Part shown: piece by piece, positions 22,206-31,373 of the stretch
How positions within the stretch are numbered: position 1 is the stretch's first letter
How the letters are laid out: each line of letters starts with the position of its first letter
Assembly (NCBI GenBank): GCA_039707655.1
Contig: CM077670.1
Span: 147,230,001 to 147,294,000, forward strand
Origin: Elymus sibiricus
Taxonomy: Eukaryota > Streptophyta > Magnoliopsida > Poales > Poaceae
Length of the DNA: 64,000 nt
Reading direction: 5' to 3'
The notes under the pieces: model-generated
Database searches by the model: none
What the model saw: the letters and a program-made list of their open reading frames with translations, nothing else
Told to the model about the DNA's origin: nothing
Position numbers and translations under genes: made by a program

Positions 22206-25200
22206 ATGGCTGACACCTTCAAAGGGCACTGGGGGGGCTCCATCGTGACAGAGGGCATGCTTCAAGAGCTGCAGAGTGCAGGGTATATCCCCGCCAATGT
22301 CACCGCCCGCGCTCCAGACGCCGACTAGCAGGTACCCGCTCCCAACCCTGGGGAGCAGGTAGTCTTCATCCCTCACCTCATCAGAGGCTTAGGGTTCCCA
22401 CTACACCCATTCGTGCGCGGGGTGATGTTCTACTACGGGCTCGACTTCCACCACATGGCTCCGAACTCCATCCTCCACCTTGCCTCCTTCATTACGGTGT
22501 GCGAGGCCTTCCTCCGCATCGAGCCGCACTTCGGCCTATGACTGAAGACCTTCGGCGTTAAGCCAAAGTCCAGCGGCTCCGATCTGGCAGAGTGTGGATG
22601 CGCCATGGTTAGCAAGAACCAGGGGGGCACCTGGTTCGATGGCACCTTCATCCAGACGGTCAAGGAGTGGCAGTGGGAGTGGATCTACATCACTGAGCTG
22701 CTCGCCGCTGGCCAGACCGAGGTCCCAGCCTTTTCGGCTGGGCCTCCAAGGAAGCGCAAGTCCTAGAGGGAGAAGGGTGTCCTCTGGGGAAACCCAGAGG
22801 AGGTGGAGACACTGATCAAGAAGATCAAGTGGTGGTCCCTCAAGAAGAAGCTCCAACTGCCCGGCGTGGTCAACGTCATGCGCCATCGCCGCATCCTCCC
22901 GTTCCAACTTCGGGCCACCCCGATGTGGGAGCACAAATCCGGAGATGCGGGACCCGTCCTCAACTTCTTCCGCTCCTCCCTGGCCGGGATGTGGATGCGG
23001 CTCTTGAAGCTGGCCAAGGACAAGATCCCTAAGGAGGGGAAGGACCTCGGCTTCCAGATTGGCTACACCGCCACACCGGTAAGTTCTCAATATACACGTT
23101 CATATTCCTCCCCTGCCAAGTGGGACATGCCTTAATGAATTGACTCATTCCGTGTTTGCAGAACTGGGTGAACAAGGTGCAGCAGATGCTGTGCCCGGCA
23201 CCACTTCCGGAGGGGGAGAAGTCCCCTCTGCTTACTGCGCTCCTCACCGAGGAGCCACACATGGTGATCCCCAGGGCCTCGAAGCCCCAAAAGGGCAGGA
23301 CGGGTCTTCGGAGGTGGGAAACCTCGGTCACCCGGTCCGAGGAGACCCATGCCTCCTCCACCCACGAAAGCGATGGGGGGAGGACGAGGATAACCTTCCC
23401 CCAAAGGTGAAGAGGACGGCGTCAGAAGACGCCGAGGCCGAGGCCTGGCCCACAGGCCAAAAGAGGTTGAAAGAAACCTCGGCCGGGGAGGCCGATCAGC
23501 CCCAGGCGTCGGAGAAGAACATGCTCTCCGACGAGTCCGAAGATGACCCCCTCGCGCTGGGAAGGAAGAAGCCGGCGCCTCAAAGTTACACCGCTGTCCT
23601 TTGTATTTATCTTCACATTAAGTATTTTTGGCAGGACTAATGCCACGTGAATGCATTTCCACACCCGCCTAGGGCACGCCTTAGCGACTCCTCCAGCGGG
23701 TTGCCGCCCACCAGCGGGACGCCGGACCATGTTGCCCCGGCTCCAGAAGGGCAGGGCGAGGTGATGTCTACCCCGGCCCCCCAGGTTGACGCCGCGGGGG
23801 TCGAAGAGGTGGTCATGGCCGAGGTTGACACCTCGGCCCCGCAAGGCCAAGGGGACGAGGTCCCCGAGGTCGTCCAGGAAGGGCTGGGCCAATCAGTGGC
23901 CCAGCCGGAGTCTGCTCCGGCTCCACCGCCGCAGCCGAAGACCCACGTACCCAGCACCCAGGTGCTGGGGCCCGAGGTCTTTCCACCCTCACCTCCCGCT
24001 GCAGGGCGGGCTAGCGTGGGGTGGACCGAAGTGGTGGAGGCAGCCTTGACAGGCTCCTCCCTCAAGGAAGAGCTCCGCGCGTTGATTGGTGCGGCACTGC
24101 AGGGATTCCGGTCCGCTGAGGCCGGAATGCATGAGGTCTTCAAGGGCCTCGTTACGAGCTTCGAGGTAATCCTCTGTCTTTAAGAAAAAAGGGGCCTCTT
24201 CTGCTTAGTTTTATCAATCTTTGTAACTGTCCAAAGGCATATGTTACCCATCGTTTAGACGGCCTGTCCAGTGAGTAGCCCCTGAGCCCAGGGCCAGTTT
24301 GAAAATCTGGTGTTGGGGTCAAAATATAGGAGCAGAGGAAAGAGTAGCCCCCAGGACTTATAAGACAAGATGTGTGTCTGAAGTGTCAATAAATTGATCA
24401 TGGGGCTCATTAGAAAGTGTTTATGCAGGTTTCAACCTCGGCTCCGGGCTCCGCCTCCGAGGAGATTGCAGAGATGAGCCAGAAGCTCGAGAGGTCTGAA
24501 AAGGACCTCGACTAGATGAACAAGCAGGTCGAGCAGTCTCAAGGTAAGCGACCGATGCATTGTGTTTTTTTTAAGTTTGATTTTGAGCAAGGATAACTTG
24601 TTATTTGAGAAACTGATGCTGAACTGATTGGATAACAGCGGTGTTGGCCGAGCTTGAGGGGCTCAAGGCCGAGCTCTAGACGGCTCGGCAAGAGGTCGAG
24701 CAGCAGAAAGCTGCTACGGCCAAAGCAGAGAAAGATCTAGCCACCCAAAAGGTGGCTAGGGAGAAAGACCAGGTGCGGGTCCTGGAGGTCGAGGAGACTC
24801 TCAAGGGTGCGTATCTCGAATGCGATTCCCTTGAGAAGAAGGAGAAAGAGACGGGCGAGCAGCTGCGAAAGCTACGCCTGTCTCATGCCGAGCTCCAGAC
24901 CCGGAACTGGGCCGACCACCACGTGCTCCAGCAAGTGGAGCGGATAGCCGCGGGTAAGCTATATTTACTGCAATGTGTATTTGGCAGCAAGGGGTTCGTT
25001 GAGCTCACCCAGCTATGGCGATCCGCAGAGGTCTTCGCCGATCTCCCGAAGAGCGCGGCGGATGCCGGCCTTCATTTTGGCCAACTAGAGGGCCATGAGG
25101 CGGAGAAGGGCTTTTGGAGTCAGTTCCAGGAGTCGTCGCAGCCACAGTTGCTCAACCATCGGATGAATCAACTGGCGGAGCTTCTTCGGATAGTGAGGCC

Positions 25201-25507
25201 GGCGCTCCAAGACCTCTGCGTCAATCTGTGGCCCACGGAGGTGTTGCCAGCCAGCTTCTTCGGGCTCCTGGTGTGACTGCAAGAAGTCGTCCCGCAAGTC
25301 AACCACTGGAAGCGATCCGCGTGTCTGGAAGGAGCACGGCGGGCGTATGCCTGCGTGAAAACGCACTTCCGGAAGGTTGAAGTGCTGGTTGTTGCTGCGG
25401 GCCCCCCCGAAGGGAAGGCGCGCACCACGGAGCAGTTTTTTGCCGAAGTGGAGGAGGGCGCCCGTCTTACCAAGGCCATGTGTCCTAAGGACAACTTATA
25501 TTTCTAG
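22206..25507 (+). pseudogene. Antisense transposase_28-like gene of truncated family B copy
   Basis: The start at 22206 reads MADTFKGHWGGSIVTEGMLQ, with a TAG after APDAD. A conserved domain follows (LIRGLGFPLHPFVRGVMFYY, GLDFHHMAPNSILHLASFIT, ending GYTATP). An 82-bp intron with GTAAGT and TTGCAG borders lies at 23080-23161. Next comes an acidic/basic linker, then exons ending at donors near 24165 and 24543. A coiled-coil part from 24639 leads to ERIAAGKLYLLQCVFGSKGF and the C-terminal FRKVEVLV and AMCPKDNLYF ending at 25507. At least four in-frame stops make it a pseudogene. Function is unknown. Confidence 0.78.
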
Positions 25508-26503
25508 GTAGCACTTCGGAATGCCGAAGTGCGTGTGATGTACAAAAATTATCAGTTATTTTAATGAGTATGGCTTAAGTTCCTCTCATGCATTTATTTT
25601 TTGTTTTTAATATTCCCCCTATTTGACCGTGTTTAAATTGAAAGTGGCCAGTCATCGGCTTCGACCCCTTTGTACAATATACGAAGGGTGCCCCTTTTAG
25701 GTGTTCATGACCCTTAGCCGATGTCTCGGTTCCCAGGGGAGGTCTGCTTACCTAGATAGTCAGTCTTCGGCTTTCTCCACTAAGGCGCTCTGCCAGTTAA
25801 ACTAGTGGCACTATCGCAGTGGTTCTCCCGTTACACCCTTAGCCAAATTTGTCGGGAACATAAGGGGTACACATAGGAGCCGGGCAACCCAACTATTGAT
25901 CAAAATCTAGGTTCAAAACTAATGCATATAGTGCAACATCCGAGACGCCGAGTACTTCAGAATTTTGTTTTAGGGTGTAAGATCGAAACCCTTTAGCAAT
26001 TGTATCTTAAAGATGTGGGCAGTGCTTGTAAGAAAATGCGTTTGAAGACCTTTATGGGTACGATTTCTTTATTTCAAGTAGCCAAGCTTTACATGCGGAA
26101 CTTTTTGATGAAAGGAACTAAGCAGGATACAATGCAAGTGAAGATAATGAGGGAGAAACTAAAAGAAAACAAGGCGGATCTTTGTCATCGGGTCTATGAG
26201 CCCGGGCATCATCCTGCCACACGTCTGCCTCTCCGTGATGTTGACCAGCTCATCCTCGTTGATAGCGGGGGTTGATATTGGTAACATGCAGCTTCGGCCA
26301 AGCATGCGCTTGATGCGTCCATTGGTCGATCCCTTCAAAGAGGTCTGCAGCTGTTAGTTATGCAGTTAAAGCCACATGGGTATGCTAGTGGCTGGCTTCT
26401 TTGACAGAACCATGCCGACGTATGAGCCAGGGGCTTCGTTGTTGTTCAGTCTAGCCGACCCGACATATCCAGTGTCGTGGCTCCTCGGCGACCCAGGGAA
26501 TTT
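25508..26503 (-). other. Family B non-coding internal region
   Basis: This stretch separates the antisense gene from the protease remnant. It has a clear counterpart at 46761-48076 in the complete element, with matching segments such as GAAGACCTTTATGGGTACGA. No RT, RNase H or integrase motif is seen in either copy. It may hold the shared 3' ends of the two converging transcription units. Confidence 0.6.
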
Positions 26504-26901
26504 TCAATGCGAAGTTGTGCACCCTGGGGACGTAGTGCCCCTTCCAAGGGAGGCGCGTGAGGAGCCCGTACCCCTACTTAGGGTGGGGAGGTGCCTGTCC
26601 GAGGTCAACTGGCGCAGCCCGCGAATGCTTCGAAGAGCTGGGGGTGCGTTTACCGCCACGGGCGGCCTCCTCGGATGCCTGTACCTCGGCTGCGAAAGCC
26701 GCAGTCTGCTCCTCCATCCGTAGAGAGCGTTCGGTGTTACCATTTACTATAATAACGCCGTTGGGTCCCGGCATCTTGAGCTTAAGATAAGCGTAATGCG
26801 GGACTGCATTAAAGCGGGCGAATGCGGTGCGTCCTAGGAACGCATGGTATCCGCTGCGAAAAGGTATGATGTCGAAGATTAACTCCTCGCTCCTGAAGTT
26901 A
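26504..26901 (-). pseudogene. End of family B protease-like region
   Basis: On the minus strand it reads a segment equivalent to EELIFDIIPFRSGYHAxLGR, then MPGPNGVIIVNGNTERSLRM and FAAEVQASEEAARGGKRT, ending HPK. It matches the end of the gag-protease frame at 46433-46760. It is truncated at 26901. In Tat-lineage elements this stretch follows the aspartic protease and leads into RT, but here the frame stops without RT. Confidence 0.75.
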
Positions 26902-27305
26902 TTGCTTTTTCTGTCTGTTTTCTAATTCAAATCGGAATTGATTACGTGATGATGGCATGTAATCTTTGTAGGTGTCCTTCTCACACACGTTTGTGGTTGC
27001 ACTTTTCCATAACTAAATAATGTACGTGACGATCTCCAAAAAAAAACATGTACGTGACACATATCATATGTTCGAAATAATACATCTACATAATATTTGT
27101 ATGTAACGATATATCTTTATATCTGAGTTGCTTATCTCCAAGCTTTAATGGTTCTCATAATTTAATCTGTGTGGATGAACGTGGTGGCGTATTTGTCTCT
27201 TGTTTTAATTATATAATAGATGCTAACAGAATATTGGAGAAGAGTACCACATTAAGCAATGGTAAAGGAAGTCATGCAGATAAGGTTGAAGATAGTTAGA
27301 CAGCC

Positions 27306-27668
27306 TTGTTGTTCTCCCACAAAGCTGGTAAAACAGATAAGGAAAACTATCTTGAAGAAAGTGAGACAACCCCAAAGTCCTGTCTTGATGTAGTGTTCGA
27401 GTTACTGGCCACTACCGCTGGCACAAGCTCTTCAAACTCGTTGTCTGAATCAGCTCGGTTTCTTGAGTCTCGACTACAAGCTGAAAGACATCGATCAGCT
27501 GTGCTGCGACAAGAAGCCGAAGGACTGAGGATGTCCCTGGAGAATTCAGATGCATACTTTCTGGTGCAACAACAAGCGTTGGAGGATTTTAGCGCCAGAC
27601 AAGAGAACGCTAATAAGCTTGCTAAGCTTATTGCCAGCATGGTGGATACCCAGGATAACTTTTGTTGA
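27306..27668 (+). CDS. C-terminal coiled-coil exon of a CACTA-encoded protein
   Basis: An open frame of about 120 codons ends at TGA 27666-27668. It has a Ser-rich middle (TSSSNSLSESARFLESRLQA) and a helix-forming end (LRQEAEGLRMSLENSDAYF, then LVQQQALEDFSARQENANKL) likely to form a coiled coil. The start codon is uncertain: the frame may join upstream exons by splicing (an AG precedes it). Sequences of this type are found near the 3' ends of wheat CACTA elements, to my knowledge, where a DNA-binding accessory protein would be expected. Whether this copy is expressed cannot be judged. Confidence 0.55.
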   Translation: MLFSHKAGKTDKENYLEESETTPKSCLDVVFELLATTAGTSSSNSLSESARFLESRLQAERHRSAVLRQEAEGLRMSLENSDAYFLVQQQALEDFSARQENANKLAKLIASMVDTQDNFC

Positions 27669-27929
27669 GCCCTTCTGAAGTTGTTTTAGTTCTGGACTTG
27701 TTTTGCTGCAGCGTTTATTTGCACTGGTGGCCAATTTAGACGCCCAGTATATGTAATATGCTGCTTTGTTGTTCCCTTTATTTGCACTGGTGGCGAACTT
27801 TGATGCCAAGTGGATGTATTTTCTGTAATCGCCGTAATAGCCTAGTGTTAGTTGCTTGCTTATTTATTTATTTACTTATAGTCTTGTTTATTTGTTTGCT
27901 TGTAGTCACTGTAGTTCTTTTTCCTCGGT

Positions 27930-28760
27930 TTGCTAGTGGCCGTAACCATGGGCCGCATACGGGCCGTGGTAACCATGGGCCCCCTATGGGCCGTAGGATC
28001 CATGGCCCTCCTACGGGCCATAGGATTCATGGGCCTCCTACGGGCCGTACTATTCGTGCGCCAAAATCCGACCGCAATATGGACCGTAAATGGGCCAAAA
28101 TCGAAACCGCCAGTTTATGGGCCCAGACCATAATGGGCCGTTAATAGGCCGGAAGACAGCACAGGCTTAATTCTATCAACAGGCATGACAGGTCGTTAAT
28201 GGGCCGGATTACATGACAGGATGAAAATGGCCCAACGAGTTAACGGGCCATAAATGGCTCGATTGTTACCACGGGCCGAATTTGGCCCATTAGCATAACA
28301 GGCTAGTAACAGACCGTAAGTAATCGAGGGCCGACAATGAGCCGAATAATTTATGGGCCCTTAGAAGGCCGAAAGTAAACAAGGCCTGGAAACGCCCCAA
28401 CTGAATCATGGGCCGTTAATGGGCTCAAAGCAGTTTACTGTTCTTGATGGGCCAAAATCACCACGGGCCATCAATGGGCCCAGAGATACAAAAGGCCTCA
28501 TATGGGCCGAAAGACGTCACGGGCCATAGATGGGCCGAAAGTGACAATGGGCTGGAATCATATTGGACGGCCCACATGACACTGCTGGGCCGAATTTTGA
28601 AAGGCCATAACGGGCCGTAAGTACCTGGGCCGTAAATGGGTTGTATGCGAACAGGCCGGTACAGGCTTTCAATGGGCTAGCCCTCTAACTTTTGACCAAG
28701 TCAAGTGGGCCGGCCTTTTTAACCTAAATGGTCCACTATTGGGCCGTGCCACAAGTCGAC
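27930..28760. repeat. CACTA subterminal repeat array (GGGCC motifs)
   Basis: Dozens of short motifs of the form GGGCCGTAA, GGGCCGAAA, GGGCCATAA and their complements are spaced roughly 15-30 bp apart, in both orientations. In En/Spm-type elements such arrays bind the element-encoded TnpA-like protein. The array is outside any ORF that I can support. Confidence 0.8.
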
Positions 28761-28969
28761 GTATCATAGGCGCCTCTAGTCCAATGAATGGATGACATCT
28801 GCACCAACGCCGAGCTGACACGTGGTTCCGTTGGTGAATGAGAATTTTACACATGGAAAATCGCCATTGGTCCTAGCTGATAACGGGTTATCGGATCCAA
28901 ACCCGCACCTGATAGCTTAACGGCGACCCGTTATGATGGATGCCACGTGTCGGTTACCCTTAACAAAAA

Positions 28970-29005
28970 CACTTCCATGACGCGACATTTATCGTCATGG
29001 AAGTG
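28970..29005. other. 13-bp perfect hairpin near CACTA end
   Basis: CACTTCCATGACG (28970-28982) and its exact complement CGTCATGGAAGTG (28993-29005) enclose a 10-base loop. Related GTCATGG and TGTCATAA motifs recur to the terminus. It lies in the terminal 210 bp of the element. Confidence 0.85.
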
Positions 29006-29177
29006 GACACTTCCGTCATGATAATTTGAGTATTGTCATGGAACAATACTTCTACGACAGCAAAGGTATGACTATCTAGATTCTGTCATAAAATCGTCAC
29101 GGATGTACATGCATGACAGAAAACGTGACCTACTGTGACAAAGACGTATCATCACGGAAGTATTTTTTTTTGTAGTG

Positions 29178-30029
29178 GTTGGAGCCATTGGGGCCGAGGA
29201 CTCCGGGCGATGGAGCACCGGTTCTTCTAGAACCAAGGGGATTTCAACCCCTTGATCCTCGGCGACTGAGGTCTGAACCTCAGCCATTGATGCATCGGCA
29301 CCACTCTCAGTTTTCAACACAGGAGGGTCCAGGTGTGAAGTAACATCTCCCAGCTCATCATGAGTAGGGGAGAGATGGGCGCCCGCACCCGAAGGACTCT
29401 TGGCCAGTTCAGCCGGAGGGATGGCCTCCTCGGACTCCTCTTCTCCAGGAAGGCGACGTTGGGGGCTATAAAAGAAAATAAAGCACTTAAATTGCAAAGT
29501 ATGTTGATTGAAGCTATAATGAAATACCTCTTTGGCGGCGGTTTCCCCCATCGAGGCAGGGGGAAAGCATCCTCGGAGTAGCCAGAGCTAACATCCTCTG
29601 CATAAGCCGAGGACCGGCTTGGTTGGGCGGCATGGGTTTTCCTCAACCTCTTGGAGTACCGAGGACGATCAGCCTCCTGGACGTCTTCAAAAGCCGCCCT
29701 CTTCCATTCCCTAGGGGAGGAGACCGCGTCCTCCTCCTCTTCCTCCCTCTCTTCTTCTTCCTCCTTCATGGAGGAGCTGTGGGTGCTCTCGGATTTGGCA
29801 TCCGAGGAGGTTCCTCGGCTGTGCAAGCCCTTTTTCTTCTTCTGCTCCCCCTTCTCCTAGACTAGGACGACATACGACTCCTTGGTTAGGAGCTTCGCAA
29901 GTTGGGCGGTCCTAGCCTCTTCGGGCAGCGGCGCTGGAAATTTCATCTCATGGGCCTTGGCACGCCAGGACTAGTCATGGAGCGTCAAGCTGATCATCTT
30001 TCCGAGAGTCAAGGGTGTTAAAACAACAG
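29178..30029 (-). pseudogene. Antisense transposase_28-like gene fragment, downstream exons
   Basis: On the minus strand this encodes a Ser/Glu-rich region (SESTHSSSMKEEEEEREEEE), a basic stretch (PRYSKRLRKTHAAQP), an intron-like AT-rich gap near 29470-29530, and an acidic Pro-rich part ending at the CACTA border. The order matches the linker region of the family B antisense gene, but the sequence is quite diverged. The upstream part lies at 52449-52635, separated by the 22.4-kb family B insertion. The downstream remainder is lost at the CACTA border. Confidence 0.65.
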
Positions 30030-30523
30030 TGATGCTGTCCTGGACTAGGGGGTACCAACCTAGCCGGCCCATATTCCTTGGGCTGGGCCAGTGGGCTCTC
30101 ATTCTTGTCAAGATGGATTTCGGAAGATACGCGCAGGAGAAGGGATTGAGACTACATCTACCGAAGACTTGGCGCGTACTCCAAGACTCCTCCTACCGCC
30201 TCCATGCCTAGATACCTACCTTCTAACCCTAGATGCCCTACCCGGCGTGTATATAAGCCAAAGGGTTTAGCCCTTAGAGGGGACCTCAACGCAATCTCAT
30301 TCACCTAGCCTTAGGACTAGACCATATCTTACGATCTCGAGGTAGATCAACTCCGTACTCGATACATCTCAATCAATATAAACAAGAGCAGGACGTAGGG
30401 TTTTACCTCCATCAAGAGGGCCCGAACCTGGGTAAATATCGTCTCCCTGTTCCTGTTACCATCTATCCGAGATCCACATCTCGGGACCCCCTACCCCGAG
30501 GTCTGCCAGTTTTTACACCGACA
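30030..30523 (+). repeat. Family B 5' LTR
   Basis: The 494-bp LTR begins TGATGCTGTCCTGGACTAGG and ends TTTACACCGACA. A TATATAAG promoter motif is at 30250-30257, with the counterpart at 52175-52182. It matches the 3' LTR in length exactly, with about 28 substitutions and no gaps. Confidence 0.93.
30250..30257 (+). promoter_or_regulatory. TATA box of family B LTR
   Basis: TATATAAG follows CCCGGCGTG and is kept in all three family B LTRs of the window (in the reversed copy as CTTATATACACG near 21391). Placement about 270 bp before the LTR end fits a transcription start within the LTR. Confidence 0.7.
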
Positions 30524-30524
30524 C

Positions 30525-30542
30525 TGGTGCTTTCATTGAGAG
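30525..30542 (+). other. Family B primer-binding site
   Basis: TGGTGCTTTCATTGAGAG starts two bases after the LTR. Its complement ends in CCA as a tRNA 3' end must. I have not assigned the tRNA. Confidence 0.7.
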
Positions 30543-30568
30543 TTCCGCTATGTGATCACAAAGGATCG

Positions 30569-31373
30569 ATGGCTCATCTGCAGATCAACTGCGGCAATGG
30601 CTGTGGGGACGCCTATGTCCCCGGCCAACTTTTTGTGTTCGGTAGCATGATCTTCTACACTGTCTCGACAGGCCACCTGGCCACCGTCGAGAACTACGCT
30701 CCCGATCAGATCATCACCTTCGGAAGTCTGGAGTACACCGCGGACTCCCGCGGCGAGCTTGTCTTATCAGGATGGACCCCCGGCCGGATTCCAGATCTAG
30801 AAAACACCAGAGGTTCGACCTCGGAACGGATCTCCTCTGAAGACCACGAATCGTGCCCCCAACACCGCCAGGAGCAACTGAGGAACTTCCCTCCCCCTCC
30901 TTGGATAACCCTGTCACAGTGCCTGACTCCGACGTGGATCAGAGTTCAGCCTGGGACACAAAATCGGGCTTAGAACCGATCCAGGCGGCGGATCTTGAAT
31001 CCACCCCGCTTCCTTGTACGGCAGAAAACGCATCAGGCATGCCACCGCGAGTCGATCCGGCTTATGTCCAGACCATGAACCCAGAGGAGCTATCTCACCT
31101 TAATGAGATGCTTGACCGGATTCAAAGTTTGTCAATCTCGAACTCCTCAGTTTATGACAAGATTGGACTTAAAGCCGACGATCGGGAAATTTACATCCCT
31201 CCCACCACCCATCTAGTCGCCATTGTCTACGATTTAACCGACATGCTAGACTACGATGAGGCAACCAACATGGATGAAGATGTCGGCAGCCCTATGGACA
31301 ACCCCTTGTCGCCTACTAACACCGGCAGGTGGAAAGCAACATCTACGTACAATGTGTACATGGTCAACACTCC
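30569..31373 (+). pseudogene. Family B gag, 5' part
   Basis: The ATG at 30569 opens MAHLQINCGNGCGDAYVPGQ and a frame that runs past 30850. The family reading appears to shift to another frame near 30840 (ATEELPSPSLDNPVTVPDSD), then PEELSHLNEMLDRIQSLSIS and NPLSPTNTGRWKATS up to the Tekay insertion. The continuation is at 44362. This N-terminal region has no recognised domain; by position it is the matrix-like part of gag. Confidence 0.7.
31369..31373. repeat. Target-site duplication ACTCC, left copy
   Basis: ACTCC occurs directly before the Tekay 5' LTR and again at 44357-44361 directly after the 3' LTR. The perfect match shows an intact insertion within family B gag. Confidence 0.95.

Larger units (their letters stand above)
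21128..26901 (-). mobile_element. Truncated family B Gypsy element, minus orientation
   Basis: In element order (minus strand) this holds the end of the protease-like region, non-coding DNA, the antisense gene (therefore on plus here) and the 3' LTR (21128-21598). It is collinear with the complete copy at 30030-52448. Similarity stops abruptly at 26901: there the complete copy continues into the protease core while this one switches to AT-rich DNA. The 5' LTR and gag are therefore deleted. Only one LTR is present, so its age cannot be estimated. Confidence 0.82.
26902..29177 (+). mobile_element. 3' part of a CACTA (Caspar-like) transposon
   Basis: The segment ends TTTTTTTTTGTAGTG at 29177, the inverted form of a CACTACAAAAA terminus. 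Before it lie dense GGGCCGTAA/GGGCCGAAA-type subterminal motifs (27930-28760) and a coding exon (27306-27668). The first three bases beyond the end (GTT, 29178-29180) are the candidate target duplication. No CACTA 5' terminus is visible in the window; the left part is broken by the family B insertion and probably by deletion. CACTA elements of this kind are common in Triticeae. Confidence 0.8.

Noticed and set aside
22536..23090. 184-codon minus-strand ORF, mirrored at 50582-51019 plus
   Set aside because: Conserved in both family B copies only because the antisense gene lies on the other strand; the true coding strand shows the domain and the splice sites.
25700..25860. tRNA-like look of the GTCTCGG...CTCTGCCAGTTAAACTAG segment
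   Set aside because: No cloverleaf can be formed with proper arms, and the segment is simply collinear with family B internal DNA at 47470-47900.
30527..31373. Host gene hypothesis for the ORFs after 30527
   Set aside because: The ORFs follow directly after an LTR and primer site, and continue after the Tekay insertion into a capsid and protease-like region, so they are gag.
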